Shown: in pieces, positions 26,001 to 32,115 of the stretch | Layout: every line of letters begins with the position of its first letter | Numbering within the stretch: position 1 is the stretch's first letter | Assembly (NCBI RefSeq): GCF_023159225.1 | Contig: NC_063166.1 | Location: 75,394,575-75,458,574, forward strand | DNA from: Perognathus longimembris pacificus | Taxonomy: Eukaryota; Chordata; Mammalia; Rodentia; Heteromyidae | Direction: 5' to 3' | DNA: 64,000 bases | Program-made: the position numbers and the translations under genes | The notes under the pieces: model-generated | Databases searched by the model: none | Told to the model about the DNA's origin: nothing | The model's input: only the letters and a program-made list of their open reading frames with translations

Positions 26001-29000
26001 TGCTCAGTGAGCACGCAGATGTGCACATAATACAGATCTGTTCACTTGCCAGAGCAGTCTTTTTTTTTTTTTTTGCCAGTCCTGGGCCTTGGACTCAGGG
26101 CCTGAGCACTGTCAGTGGCTTCTTTTTGCTCAAGGCTAGCACTCTGCCACTTGAGCCACAGCACCGCTTCTGGCCATTTTCTATATATGTGGTGCTGGGG
26201 AATTGAACCCAGGGCTTCATGTAGACGAGGCAAGCACTCTTGCCACTAGGCCATATCCCCAGCCCTCAGAGCAGTCTTCAGATTGGATTCCTGTCTCTTG
26301 ATGATGGAAACAAACAAGGAAACAATGAGTTACAGGGGTCTCATTGTCCATCAGATAAAACCCAGAAGCCTGGTACTTGAAAGTTCTCCCTTAGTAGAAC
26401 TGAGGCCTAAAGGGGGATCATTACATTAGATAGAACAACACATTTTGTATATTTTATTAAGTAGCATTGAACCCGTCATCTCTGTTGCAGAACAATGTAG
26501 GGAGCAGTTGGCTATGCTTTGCCATAGTGCCTTGCATTAATGCCTATTTTTTTTGTTCTGTTATGAACACAGGGCTCATGAGCAGCTAAATGTGAAACAC
26601 GAACCGCTCCAGCTCATCCAGCCTCAGTTTGAGACGCCACTGCCAGCCCTTCAGCCTGCGGTAAGTGTGCATGGCGCGTCTTGCTGCAGAGCCCCACTGT
26701 AGGCCCTCGCTGCAGGCCTTTCCATGCTTCGTTGGTGGCACTCCTCACGGAGTCACAGTGCTCTATTGGCACCACACCTGTGAATACGTGGCACAGACTT
26801 CTATATGGGGGTCCCAACTGATAAAGCCAGGGCATGGTCTTCCCTGGCTATTAAGCTTTTCTCCTCTTGTGGGGTTAGAGGGCGTGTGTGAGAATGCCTG
26901 AGGAAAGATGGCGGGGTGGGGTGAGGGGGCTATCGTGGGGTAAGTAGGGTAATTTTTTTTTTGGGGGGGGGGGCCAGTCCTGGGCCTTGGACTCAGGGCC
27001 TGAGCACTGTCCCTGGCTTCTTCCCGCTCAAGGCTAGCACTCTGCCACTTGAGCCACAGCGCCGCTTCTGGCCGTTTTCTGTATATGTGGTGCTGGGGAA
27101 TCAAACCTAGGGCCTCGTGTATCCGAGGCAGGCACTCTTGCCACTAGGCTATATCCCCAGCCCGGGTAATTTTTTTTTAAACTTTTCGATTTAGCATTAA
27201 CTAAACCTATCCTATAATGTCCTATCCCAGTATATTTTGCAGTGATGTAAACTGGCTGGCTTCACCTTGCTAGCTTGTAACTAGCCAACCCTGTGGGAGC
27301 ATTTGCATCATGGAAAATGTCAAATCCTGGAGCTGATCATTAAATGTTTACCAGTACACTTCTGGTTCATACCCGTGCATTCTGACTCTTAAGTTCTGCT
27401 TTCCCAAATAATGTCTGTCCCTGAAGAACTCACGATTGAGCTGGGTGTCAAGGTGCACATTATATAATCCCAGCACTGCTCATGCCAAGGCAGGAGGAAC
27501 CCAAGTGTGAAGCCAGTGTTGGCTACATGGTGAGACCTTGTCTCAAAAATGAAAAAACAAACAACATCCCCCCTCTATGATTAAATGAGAAACAAGGCTT
27601 ATAGTCAAATGTTCAGAACAAACCCAAGCTTTGCATTGTTCGTCAATTAATTGCCATCACTGTGCTGGCCTGGTTAATTGGAGCTGGTACCCTTTGGTTG
27701 CTTACAGTGGCCTGATAGTCTAGTTTGCTACACACCTAATAGGGGATAGATGGAGGAGGCAATGGGAATTTGGATGGTTCATCACAGAGGAAGGCTTGAG
27801 TTTTCCCTTATGTTTCTTCATTTACTGTTAGTTTTGGCTTTGAAAACATCTTTTATAAAAGACTGCATTTCCTTTTAGGTTTTCCCTCCTAGCTTCAGGG
27901 AGCTGCCACCCCCTCCTCTGGAACTGTTTGACTTAGATGAAACCTTTTCCTCTGAGAAGGCACGGCTAGCTCAGATCACCAATAAATGTGAGTTGGAGAA
28001 ATTTCTTTTCTTTTCTGAGTTTTATTTAATCACAATCTCTGAGATAGGCTATAAGACAAAGCTTAAAACAAAGGGTAAACAGTTGTTTAAAGTTAAATTT
28101 TTTATTCATTGTGTGCAAATGATAGTCATTACTTTTCATGAGGACAGTTACTTAGCTGTGTGATTTTAGAACACGATACTATGCAAAAAGCCAAAGGTAT
28201 CTGTTTTGATCTGTAGGCCTTTAGTTCTGACCTGTTGAGTGACCTTGGCTTCCACCTAGCAAATCTAGATTATTGGTCATGGGAATAGTTAGATTAGAAA
28301 AATGAGTCTGGGAGCTGGGTGTTGATGGCTCATTCCTGTGATCCTAGCTACTCTGGAGGCTGAGGCCTGGAGGCCCTAAAGTTTGTAGTGTGCCCAGGCA
28401 GAAAAGTCCATGAGATTCCATGTACAAAACAAACAAGAAAAAGCAGAGCTAGAAATATGACTGAGGTGGAGGAGTGCCAGCTGAAAGCAAGCAAGCTGAG
28501 CAAATGTGAGGCCCTGACTTCAAACCCAGGGATCACCAAGAAGAAAGAAAGGAGGGAGAAGAAGGAAAGACCTAGAACTTGTCAGTTTGTAGTCCTGTGG
28601 TCACATTATTCTAGGAAGAGGTGACTAATCTTGAGAGATGCAGGAACTTATTAACAGGGAATACCTACTAAAACACACTGTGTGTACTTTGAGGGCAGAA
28701 GTTAAGGGTTAATCTTAACTTTATTTACTGTGTTTAGGTACTGAAGAAGACCTGGAGTTCTATGTCAGGAAGTGCGGTGACATTCTTGGAGTAACCAGCA
28801 AACTACCAAAGGATCAACAGGATGCCAAACATATCCTTGAACACATCTTCTTCCAGGTGGTGGAGTTCAAGAAACTGAACCAGGTATAGAGTGCAGGAGG
28901 CTCATTGAAATGGGGCCACTCAGACGGCAGTATTGTGTATAAGCTGTGTTTTATGACATTCATTAGTTCTGTATGTACTTATTAAGTATCAAGTATGTGT

Positions 29001-29804
29001 ACAAGACATAGTCCCTATGCTTATGGAGCTGTAGGCTCCAGACAATAAACAATAATAGAATATATAAATTAGTCACCTAGAATGCTAGAAGATGGTAAAT
29101 ATTATACGATACTAAGTTGACAGTAGTGACTGGTGGTATAAAAGAGAGTGATCGAGGCTGGCTTATAGCACCATTGATTTTGGAGCAGACTTGAAGTCAC
29201 TGAGGGATTTAGCCACAGATAGCTGAAAATAAGAAGTAATGTCCCAGTCAGAAGAGCTGTGCAGCATACATAAGGCTGGTAAGGAGTCTAGCAGTGTGTC
29301 TCCAACTGTCTCTGCTAGTACTCATCATGGTGGGTATGGCTATTGGTCAGAAGACCTGTCCTGGTTGTAAAAAGTTGATCCTCAGGTAGAACTCAGCCTT
29401 AAAGCTAAAAAAAGCTTGTGTACCACTAAGTAATGGTTCCAAATCCCTCATTAACATCCGAAACACTAGGAATTCATATTTCAAGATCTATAGGGCTGGG
29501 AATATGGCCTAGTGACAAGAGTGCTTGCCTTGTATACATGCATCCCTGGGTTTGATTCCTCAGCACCACATATATAGAAGATGGCCAGAAGTGGTGCTGT
29601 GGCTCAAGTGGTAGAGTGCTAACCTTGAGCAAAAAAAGAGTCCAGGAACAGTGCTCAGGGCACTGAGCCAAGCCTGAGTCCAAGCCCCAGGACTGGCAAA
29701 AAAAAAAAAGACCTATACTGATTAAACTAAAATTCTATGTTTATTCTCCCATCCAGGAACATGATATTGATACAAGTGAAATCGGATTTCCTAACAATTT
29801 CTGA
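3317..29804 (+). CDS. IFT52: IFT52, intraflagellar transport protein 52 (spliced, complete)
   Basis: IFT52 is a core subunit of IFT-B, the kinesin-driven train that carries building blocks into cilia. Joining 3317-3435, 4243-4330, 8215-8344, 8871-8946, 10402-10473, 12349-12475, 14169-14255, 16253-16321, 22691-22845, 26573-26660, 27879-27987, 28738-28883 and 29757-29804 gives an open frame of 437 codons, the same length as human IFT52 (recalled). Residues 1 to about 270 are the GIFT-type domain (ITAGPREKFTAAE, LGEGGESRFDTN, FPLNRPILAFYHSK). A proline-rich stretch at 340-350 is where IFT70 is known to wrap. The C-terminal part pairs with IFT46 and ends SEIGFPNNF. All introns are GT-AG. I saw no frameshift or premature stop. 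Start context AACCATGG is strong. Confidence 0.97.
3660..3928 (-). mobile_element. IDL-Geo SINE with C-tract
   Basis: A reverse dimer whose right end is partly repeated and interrupted by a C-rich run near 3721-3738, so a second partial Geo copy precedes it. Confidence 0.7.
4243..4330 (+). CDS. IFT52: IFT52 exon 3
   Basis: Acceptor TTTTTTCAG; completes Ser40 and encodes 41-69, including KLWITAGPREKFTAAE. Donor GAG|GTAAGA, phase 0. Confidence 0.95.
4358..4470 (+). mobile_element. B1-like SINE monomer
   Basis: 7SL-type core: GGCACATGCCTG... GGCCAGCTTGAGCTGCATA. Starts about 30 bp after the exon 3 donor. Confidence 0.6.
4796..5382 (+). mobile_element. Ancient L1 3'-end fragment
   Basis: Contains recognisable eutherian L1 3' sequence: GTGGAATATTATTCAGC near 4976, TCATGAACTTG-type and ATTATGCTAAGT sequence, and an end TGGTACACTTAAAAATTTA. 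Interrupted by an ID-type SINE at 5006-5107. Confidence 0.8.
5006..5107 (+). mobile_element. ID-type SINE inside the L1 fragment
   Basis: tRNA-like monomer (AGGCCCTGGGTTGAAGGCCC) with A-tail, splitting the L1 sequence between TAGAAAGGAAG and AAATTCTGACAC. Confidence 0.65.
5383..5695 (+). mobile_element. B1-Geo SINE, interrupted
   Basis: Left half CCTGTAATCCTAGCTACTCAG; the right half resumes after 5558. An inverted IDL fragment sits at about 5466-5558. Confidence 0.7.
5466..5558 (-). mobile_element. Partial IDL monomer inserted in a B1-Geo
   Basis: Reverse left-monomer sequence (TATGTGGTGCTGAGGAATCA ... CCTAGCCC). The Geo half is almost wholly missing. Confidence 0.65.
5696..6636 (+). other. 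Intron 3 stretch: nothing recognised
   Basis: AT-rich sequence without a repeat I can name or a supported reading frame. Confidence 0.5.
6637..6799 (-). mobile_element. IDL-Geo SINE, lacking its Geo 3' end
   Basis: A perfect 14-bp TSD AGTAAAGATCTTTT (6623-6636 and 6800-6813) brackets it. The usual Geo end is replaced by a G-run. Confidence 0.85.
7583..7730 (+). mobile_element. hAT-Charlie-like DNA transposon fragment
   Basis: CAGTGGTTCTCAACCAG start and CCTAGTAGGTCAGACCAGGA-ATGCTGCTGAACA body fit the old mammalian non-autonomous hAT elements I recall. The exact family is not certain. Confidence 0.5.
7969..8169 (-). mobile_element. IDL-Geo SINE, young subfamily
   Basis: A perfect 16-bp TSD AAGTCTGCGCATGTTT (7953-7968 and 8170-8185). 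Ends 45 bp before IFT52 exon 4. Confidence 0.92.
8215..8344 (+). CDS. IFT52: IFT52 exon 4
   Basis: Encodes 70-112 with the GIFT-domain signature GGDILVMLGEGGESRFDTN, plus one base of Asp113. An IDL-Geo SINE ends 45 bp upstream of the acceptor. Confidence 0.95.
8350..8583 (-). mobile_element. B1-Geo SINE
   Basis: Reverse Geo half then B1 half (GATCCTCATATCTCACCTTC ... ATGAGCCACC). Begins only 5 bp after the exon 4 donor. Confidence 0.8.
8871..8946 (+). CDS. IFT52: IFT52 exon 5
   Basis: Acceptor CCCTGTAAG; encodes residues 113-137 (DAVIRNVYFKYFHPKEALVS...), ending in a split Arg138. Donor AG|GTAAGC. Confidence 0.95.
9165..9570 (-). mobile_element. ID-type plus B1-like SINE remnants
   Basis: A reverse ID-type unit (9165-9250) is followed by one or two diverged B1-like units ending AGCTGTGATTATGGGTGTCA-GCCACTG. 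Confidence 0.55.
9571..10401 (+). other. Intron 5, 3' part: mostly unassigned
   Basis: The part at about 9680-9900 (AAGTAACAGAAAACCC, CTTTATTGGTTCATGTAA) resembles an old eutherian repeat that I cannot name. The rest shows nothing. Confidence 0.35.
10402..10473 (+). CDS. IFT52: IFT52 exon 6
   Basis: Encodes 138-161 (REISRAAGKAVPGIIDEESS...) and two bases of Gln162. The donor is CA|GTGAGT; the downstream frame requires this cut, not the one after the following G. Confidence 0.93.
10855..11105 (+). mobile_element. Two diverged B1-like units
   Basis: GGCATATACCTGTAATCCTA ... GGCCAGCCTGGCC, then a second start ATGGGCATGGTGGTATGAAC. Confidence 0.6.
11140..11305 (-). mobile_element. MIR fragment
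   Basis: ATTTTAATCTTTACAATAAT, CCTACGTGG and the core CCTAAGTTCACATGAGTAA follow the reverse MIR consensus. Confidence 0.6.
11350..11541 (-). mobile_element. B1-Geo SINE, Geo half shortened
   Basis: The Geo half lacks the internal GGGACAGTGC-type segment; it runs from GAACTC straight to AAGGCTAGCACTCTACC. Confidence 0.65.
11542..11645 (-). mobile_element. ID-type SINE remnant
   Basis: TGCTAAGCAAGCAGTCTGCC-ACTAACATCCTAGCCC is a reverse ID core. Confidence 0.5.
12349..12475 (+). CDS. IFT52: IFT52 exon 7
   Basis: Acceptor TCTGACAG; completes Gln162 and encodes 163-204, including TFVYPFGATLSVMKPAVAV and LNRPILAFYHSK. Donor AAG|GTACTT, phase 0. Confidence 0.95.
12610..12935 (-). mobile_element. 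ID-type plus B1-like dimer
   Basis: A reverse ID unit at 12615-12692, then two B1-like units, each ending with a TAGCTGGG motif. Confidence 0.6.
13163..13367 (-). mobile_element. IDL-Geo SINE
   Basis: Full reverse dimer with a TTTA-rich tail and a 7-bp insertion (TACTTTA) in the Geo start. Confidence 0.8.
13573..13738 (-). mobile_element. IDL-Geo SINE with internal deletion
   Basis: The Geo half loses the A-box region; the flanks TCACTTTGAATCT and TCACTTTGGATCT form an aged TSD. Confidence 0.75.
13838..13895. repeat. AT-rich dinucleotide tract with hairpin
   Basis: A TA/TG-rich run contains a perfect 10-bp inverted repeat, 13865-13874 against 13881-13890, with a 6-base loop. Confidence 0.7.
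14169..14255 (+). CDS. IFT52: IFT52 exon 8
   Basis: Encodes 205-233 (NQGGKLAVLGSCHMFSDQYL...), a buried hydrophobic strand and loop of the GIFT domain. Donor ATG|GTAAGC. Confidence 0.95.
14324..14535 (+). mobile_element. IDL-Geo SINE
   Basis: Full dimer, long A-tail. Starts 69 bp past the exon 8 donor. Confidence 0.85.
14605..14824 (+). mobile_element. IDL-Geo SINE
   Basis: A perfect 14-bp TSD AAGAATACAAAATT (14591-14604 and 14825-14838) brackets a complete copy. Good reference copy for the family. Confidence 0.93.
14930..15142 (-). mobile_element. B1-dID type SINE
   Basis: The reverse right half, read on the minus strand, is GTGTGGCTCAAGTGACAGAG, CACTAGCCTAGCAAGCATAA, GGCCCAGAGTTCAAACCCCA: a plain tRNA-like unit. 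A B1-like half follows to 15140. Confidence 0.7.
15165..15465 (-). mobile_element. L2-like fragment
   Basis: GGGAGCCCTTGGAGGGTTGG, CATAATCAGATTTTTGGGAC and CCAGTTAGGAGGCTGGG match the old mammalian L2-associated sequence I recall. Family assignment is inference. Confidence 0.45.
15682..15890 (-). mobile_element. IDL-Geo SINE
   Basis: T-tail, full but diverged dimer; aged TSD AGATCTAACATTCT against AGATCTAGACATTCT. Confidence 0.82.
16001..16209 (-). mobile_element. IDL-Geo SINE next to exon 9
   Basis: A perfect 14-bp TSD TAGCCAGATGTCTT (15987-16000 and 16210-16223). Ends 43 bp before the exon 9 acceptor. Confidence 0.92.
16253..16321 (+). CDS. IFT52: IFT52 exon 9
   Basis: Encodes 234-256 (DVVFQWLTTGDILLNQIDAE...). 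An IDL-Geo copy ends 43 bp upstream. Donor GAG|GTAGGA. Confidence 0.94.
16590..16680 (+). mobile_element. ID-type SINE remnant
   Basis: TATATCTTAGTGGTAAGGTG A-box region and GGTCAGTCCCCAGCACTG B-box region, A-tail. Confidence 0.6.
16692..16920 (+). mobile_element. B1-Geo SINE
   Basis: B1-like left half to about 16810, then Geo half GGTGTTGTGGCTCAAGTGGT ... TTCAAGCCCCACAACTG. Confidence 0.85.
16930..17140 (+). mobile_element. B1-Geo SINE
   Basis: Second copy in the same direction; its 3' end is cut where the next copy begins. Confidence 0.75.
17141..17575 (+). mobile_element. B1-Geo SINE split by an IDL-Geo
   Basis: The B1 half lies before 17239 and the Geo half resumes at about 17459 (AAAGCTGGAAGTGGAATTAT). 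Confidence 0.78.
17240..17458 (+). mobile_element. IDL-Geo SINE, young subfamily
   Basis: Flanked by GAAAAGCTGG on both sides. CCTGCCTCGGATAC variant, pure long A-tail. Confidence 0.88.
17710..17935 (+). mobile_element. B1-Geo SINE
   Basis: CATGCCTATAATCCTAGCTA start; Geo half with CAAAGTTATAGAGCACTAGC. Confidence 0.78.
18104..18314 (+). mobile_element. IDL-Geo SINE, young subfamily
   Basis: A perfect 13-bp TSD ATATTAATGAGGA (18091-18103 and 18315-18327). The tail includes a TA run. Confidence 0.92.
18385..18585 (+). mobile_element. MIR element
   Basis: CAGTTTCCTCATCTGTGCAG and the surrounding order fit the MIR core in forward direction. Confidence 0.68.
18620..18702 (-). mobile_element. 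ID-type SINE remnant
   Basis: Reverse core GCAGTGCCAGGGTTCACACT ... CAACATCCCCAGTCT. Confidence 0.5.
18720..18915 (-). mobile_element. MIR element
   Basis: TATTTCACAGATGAGAAAAT and CAGGACTCAAACCCAGTCCC match the reverse MIR consensus. Confidence 0.65.
19610..20040 (+). mobile_element. B1-like units followed by a B1-dID SINE
   Basis: Two B1-like units (to about 19799), then a B1 half (CCATACCTGTAATTCTAGTT) with a tRNA-like half (GTGTGGCTCAAATGGTGTAG). The 3' tail grades into the CA repeat. Confidence 0.65.
20043..20086. repeat. (CA)n microsatellite
   Basis: About 22 uninterrupted CA units in the tail of the preceding SINE. Confidence 0.95.
20305..20533 (+). mobile_element. B1 left half followed by a truncated IDL monomer
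   Basis: B1-type sequence to about 20440, then GGGCTGGGAATGTGACTTAG to AGAAAAAGCCAG, where a new IDL-Geo begins. Confidence 0.7.
20534..20743 (+). mobile_element. IDL-Geo SINE
   Basis: Complete; its middle shows a local AAAAAGAAG duplication near 20690. Confidence 0.85.
20744..20952 (+). mobile_element. IDL-Geo SINE, young subfamily
   Basis: Begins in the tail of the copy before it; followed by a long CAAAA-type tail to about 20990. Confidence 0.88.
21315..21530 (+). mobile_element. Diverged B1-like tandem
   Basis: GCACAATGGCTCACTGTCCT and GGTGCAGTGGCATATGCTTG mark two B1-like starts. Confidence 0.55.
21770..22010 (+). mobile_element. Ancient retroelement fragment, family uncertain
   Basis: TGCTTCCAGAGACATTTTAT and the surrounding order resemble an old L1-type 3' region that I recall without a firm name. 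Confidence 0.35.
22040..22257 (-). mobile_element. B1-Geo SINE
   Basis: Reverse copy with B1 end GGATCTCAGCCTCCTGAATA. A TG-rich tract borders its tail. Confidence 0.75.
22691..22845 (+). CDS. IFT52: IFT52 exon 10
   Basis: Encodes 257-307 after a 6.4-kb intron: ISDYMMLPDTATLSERLRV, then RDFTTLFDLSIYQLNTTSL. Two bases of Lys308 precede the weak donor AA|GTTAGT. This linker region differs most from the human protein as I recall it. Confidence 0.94.
22846..24361 (+). other. Intron 10, 5' part: nothing recognised apart from a T-rich tract
   Basis: 1.5 kb without SINEs, unusual here. A (CTTT)n/T tract lies at 23282-23313. No frame or RNA is supported. Confidence 0.5.
24362..24598 (-). mobile_element. 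B1-Geo SINE
   Basis: Complete reverse copy, end TGAGCCACTAGTGCCTGGC. Confidence 0.78.
24655..24790 (-). mobile_element. L2-like fragment
   Basis: TTATTCATCCCATGCTTATT-GATGCCTAC and AGAGTTCATGGTCTCTTGG follow the reverse L2 3' end. Confidence 0.45.
25165..25322 (+). mobile_element. MIR element
   Basis: CTCAGCTTCCTCTTCCTGAA and GCAGGCTTGTTTTGAGTATTG follow the MIR core in order. Confidence 0.65.
25690..26025 (+). mobile_element. L2 3'-end fragment
   Basis: CTCTGCCTGGGATACTTTTG, then GGAATGTAAGCTTCATGGGG and a GATTTGCTCAGTGAGC end, in L2 order. Confidence 0.6.
26062..26266 (-). mobile_element. IDL-Geo SINE
   Basis: A perfect 12-bp TSD CAGAGCAGTCTT (26050-26061 and 26267-26278). Confidence 0.92.
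26573..26660 (+). CDS. IFT52: IFT52 exon 11
   Basis: Acceptor GAACACAG; encodes 308-337 (KAHEQLNVKHEPLQLIQPQF...). It belongs to the central segment that contacts IFT88 and IFT70. Donor GCG|GTAAGT. Confidence 0.95.
26958..27163 (-). mobile_element. IDL-Geo SINE, young subfamily
   Basis: TSD GGGTAATTTTTTT on both sides; the tail has mutated to a G-run. Confidence 0.9.
27436..27560 (+). mobile_element. B1-like SINE monomer
   Basis: ATAATCCCAGCACTGCTCAT ... GGTGAGACCTTGTCTCAAAA. Confidence 0.65.
27879..27987 (+). CDS. IFT52: IFT52 exon 12
   Basis: Encodes 338-373 with the proline-rich stretch VFPPSFRELPPPPLELFDLD, then SSEKARLAQITNK. Ends in a split Cys374. Confidence 0.95.
28308..28560 (+). 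mobile_element. B1-dID type SINE
   Basis: B1 half (GATCCTAGCTACTCTGGAGG) then a tRNA-like half ending GTGAGGCCCTGACTTCAAAC. Confidence 0.65.
28738..28883 (+). CDS. IFT52: IFT52 exon 13
   Basis: Encodes 374-422 (CTEEDLEFYVRKCGDILGVT..., FFQVVEFKKLNQ), the start of the IFT46-pairing C-terminal domain. Donor CAG|GTATAG. Confidence 0.95.
28960..29280 (-). mobile_element. L2-like fragment
   Basis: GTACTTATTAAGTATCAAGT, CCTATGCTTATGGAGCTG and AGACAATAAACAATAATAG fit reverse L2. Confidence 0.5.
29492..29709 (+). mobile_element. IDL-Geo SINE next to exon 14
   Basis: Near-perfect TSD AAGATCTATA / AAGACCTATA. The A-tail ends 47 bp before the exon 14 acceptor. Confidence 0.88.
29757..29804 (+). CDS. 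IFT52: IFT52 exon 14 (last coding exon)
   Basis: Encodes 423-437 (EHDIDTSEIGFPNNF) and TGA at 29802-29804. An IDL-Geo A-tail ends 47 bp upstream of the acceptor. Confidence 0.95.
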   Translation, partial: EHDIDTSEIGFPNNF

Positions 29805-30020
29805 GGACGGTGCCTGTTGGAGCATTTCTGCCTCCTGATTCTTCTTTGTATTTTTGAATTGTTCCTCAACTCCTTACCAAAGGATGTATATCCTCTTTCC
29901 TCTATAAACTGTGGAAATCTGTGCCTCTTCTGCAGCAGCTATATGGTAAGGTTTATAACAGAAAATCCTTATGGAAGAGACATTCCATTTTTTAAAATTA
30001 AATCTATGATTGAACCTGTA
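29805..30020 (+). other. IFT52: IFT52 3' UTR (end estimated)
   Basis: An ATTAAA poly(A) signal at 29997-30002 is followed within about 50 bp by a T-rich stretch, a plausible cleavage signal. A weaker AATACA at 30153-30158 could give a longer form. No canonical AATAAA is present close to the stop. Confidence 0.5.
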
Positions 30021-30543
30021 CTTTTACAATTTACAAAAGTCTGTCATTGAAGTCTTTTTTTTCTGACTCCAGGATTTGTCTCTTGTCAAAGACCTACAAA
30101 ACTCTCAAGCTTTGTGAAATACTGTAAAACTTCCTGGGCCATTTAAAAGAATAATACAAAGTTTAAACTCAGTGTGTTTTCCCCACTGTTCCTAAGGAAA
30201 AAGATAAAAGAATAGATACCTTCCTTAGATTGCTTGCCGCATTGTCTGCCAGCTGTGCATCGAATATCAGCATCTGCAGGCTGTGGTCTCCTCCCACATT
30301 TTCTCCTTCTGATGAATTTCTGAAGAACTTGATATTATATCATCATGTTGGGCTATACCTTAGGAAGAAATGTGGCATTCTGTGTCAAGGAGGCTGGAAG
30401 GAACTGTCAGGGAACACAGAGAGAGGGTTTCCATCCACAGGATGCAGTTGACAGGTGACAGGTGGAAGTGCACAGTAGTGTATGGGAACATACCAGGAGC
30501 CACCTCTGGGGGAAGCCAAACTGAAAGTGGCAGAGCCTCTGAA
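30021..30543 (+). other. Sequence downstream of IFT52: nothing recognised
   Basis: Beyond the weak second poly(A) hexamer at 30153 I see no gene or nameable repeat. Confidence 0.5.
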
Positions 30544-30603
30544 AGAATATTCACTTCTAGAAAAGAAGAAGAAGAAAAAAAAAAAAGAATACTCACTTCT
30601 AGT
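30544..30603. repeat. A-rich insert between near-identical 16-mers
   Basis: GAATATTCACTTCTAG (30544-30559) and GAATACTCACTTCTAG (30588-30603) flank a 28-bp AAG/A tract. It looks like a TSD around an almost wholly truncated retroposon tail. Confidence 0.55.
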
Positions 30604-30840
30604 CTGAGTGTGGGTGACTCCCATCTGTTATTTTAGCCATTTAGGAGGCTGAGATTTAGAGGATCAAAGTTTGAACCAACTCAGGCAGAAAATTCTGAGA
30701 TTCTGTTTCCAGTTAACCAGCAAATTGCTGGACTGGAGTGCGGCTCACCTGGTAGAGTGCTAGCCATGAGCAAGAAAGCCCAGCTTAAGGCACTGAATTC
30801 AAACCCTAGTACCTGCAAAATCAGTCAAAGAGCAACAAAA
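30604..30840 (+). mobile_element. B1-dID/B1-Geo intermediate SINE
   Basis: B1 half followed by GAGTGCGGCTCACCTGGTAG and a shortened interval before GGCACTGAATTCAAACCC. Confidence 0.65.
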
Positions 30841-30884
30841 AAGTGATAGGATTAGATTTTTTAGGAAACAAAATATAAATAACA

Positions 30885-31134
30885 AGGTTTTTTTTGTTGT
30901 TTTTGCTGGTCCTGGGCTTGGACTCAGGGCCTGGGTGCTGTCCCTGAGCTGCTTTGTGCTCAAGGCCAGCACTCTACCACTTGAGCTACAATGCCACTTC
31001 CAGCCTTTTCAGAATAGTTTATTGGAGATAAGAGTCTCACAGACTTTTCTGTCTGGGCTGTCTTCAAAACACAGTCCTTACATCTCAGTCTCTTGAGTAG
31101 CTAGGATTACAGACATGAGCCACTGGCACCCAGC
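30885..31134 (-). mobile_element. B1-Geo SINE
   Basis: Complete reverse copy with T-tail; B1 end GACATGAGCCACTGGCACCC. Confidence 0.82.
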
Positions 31135-31157
31135 AATAAAAAGTTTTTGTTTATGTA

Positions 31158-31390
31158 TATGTTTGTGCTGGTACTGGGGCTTGACTTCAGGACATGGGCA
31201 CTGCCCTGAGCTTTTTCCACTCAAAGCTAGTGCTCTACCACTTGAGCCACAATTCCACATATGGTTTTTTAGTGGTTAATTGGACCTAAGAGTCTCATGG
31301 ACTTTCCTGCCCAGGCTGTCTTCGAACCACATTTCCCAGGTCTCAGCCTCCTGAGTAGATTATAGGTGTGAATCACAAGCCACTGACATA
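31158..31390 (-). mobile_element. B1-Geo SINE
   Basis: Second reverse copy, 24 bp after the first. Confidence 0.78.
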
Positions 31391-31447
31391 GAGAATTTAT
31401 TTGTTGCAATAAATTATGTCTGTGATCAGATTAGTTTCAAAATGAAG

Positions 31448-31560
31448 TTGAAATGGACTAGAGGCATAGCTCAAGTGGTAGAGCCTCAGCCTTGAGTGGG
31501 AAAAGCCCTGCAAGAACAAAAGGCCTTGAGCTGAAGCCCCAGTGCCCACCCTAAAGAAAA
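31448..31560 (+). mobile_element. Lone tRNA-like/Geo right monomer
   Basis: GGCATAGCTCAAGTGGTAGA ... CTTGAGCTGAAGCCCCAGTG without a left half. Its middle is an intermediate between dID and Geo. Confidence 0.6.
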
Positions 31561-31615
31561 TGTGAAGAGGAAATAGAGGTAACACCCTCTTTCCTTTCTG
31601 TAAGAATAAGGAGGA

Positions 31616-31814
31616 GGGCTGGGGATATGGCCTAGTGGCAAGAGTGCTTGCCTCGTATACATGAGGCCCTAGGTTTGATTCCCCAGCAGCACATATACAG
31701 AAAATGGCCAGAAGTGGCGCTGTGGCTCAAGTGGCAGGGTGCTAGCCTTGAGCAAGAAGAAGCCAGGGACAGTGCTGAGGCCCTGAGTCCAAGCCCCAGG
31801 ACTGGCCAAAAAAA
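31616..31814 (+). mobile_element. IDL-Geo SINE
   Basis: A perfect 14-bp TSD AAGAATAAGGAGGA (31602-31615 and 31815-31828). Confidence 0.92.
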
Positions 31815-31904
31815 AAGAATAAGGAGGAAAGTTTGTGGTATCTTATGATTCATATGTGTCATTATGTGGCTTTGCTAAGGTATTTCTTATATAAAAACAC
31901 ATAT

Positions 31905-32115
31905 TAGTGGGATGTGGGTGGTATACATTCCTGTAACCCCATCCATGCAGAAGGCTTCAGGAGCAAGACTGAGCTTTAAGTTAGCCTGGCCTACATAGCA
32001 AGACACTGTCTCAAACCCTAAACCAGACCTATGAGGTGTGGCTTAAGTGGTAGAGTGCCAGCTTTGAGTGAACATAGACTAATGAGTTCAAGCCCAGTAA
32101 CCAGCCACATTGACA
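31905..32115 (+). mobile_element. B1-dID type SINE
   Basis: B1 half ending AAGACACTGTCTCAAACCC, then GGTGTGGCTTAAGTGGTAGA ... TGAGTTCAAGCCCAG. Confidence 0.68.
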
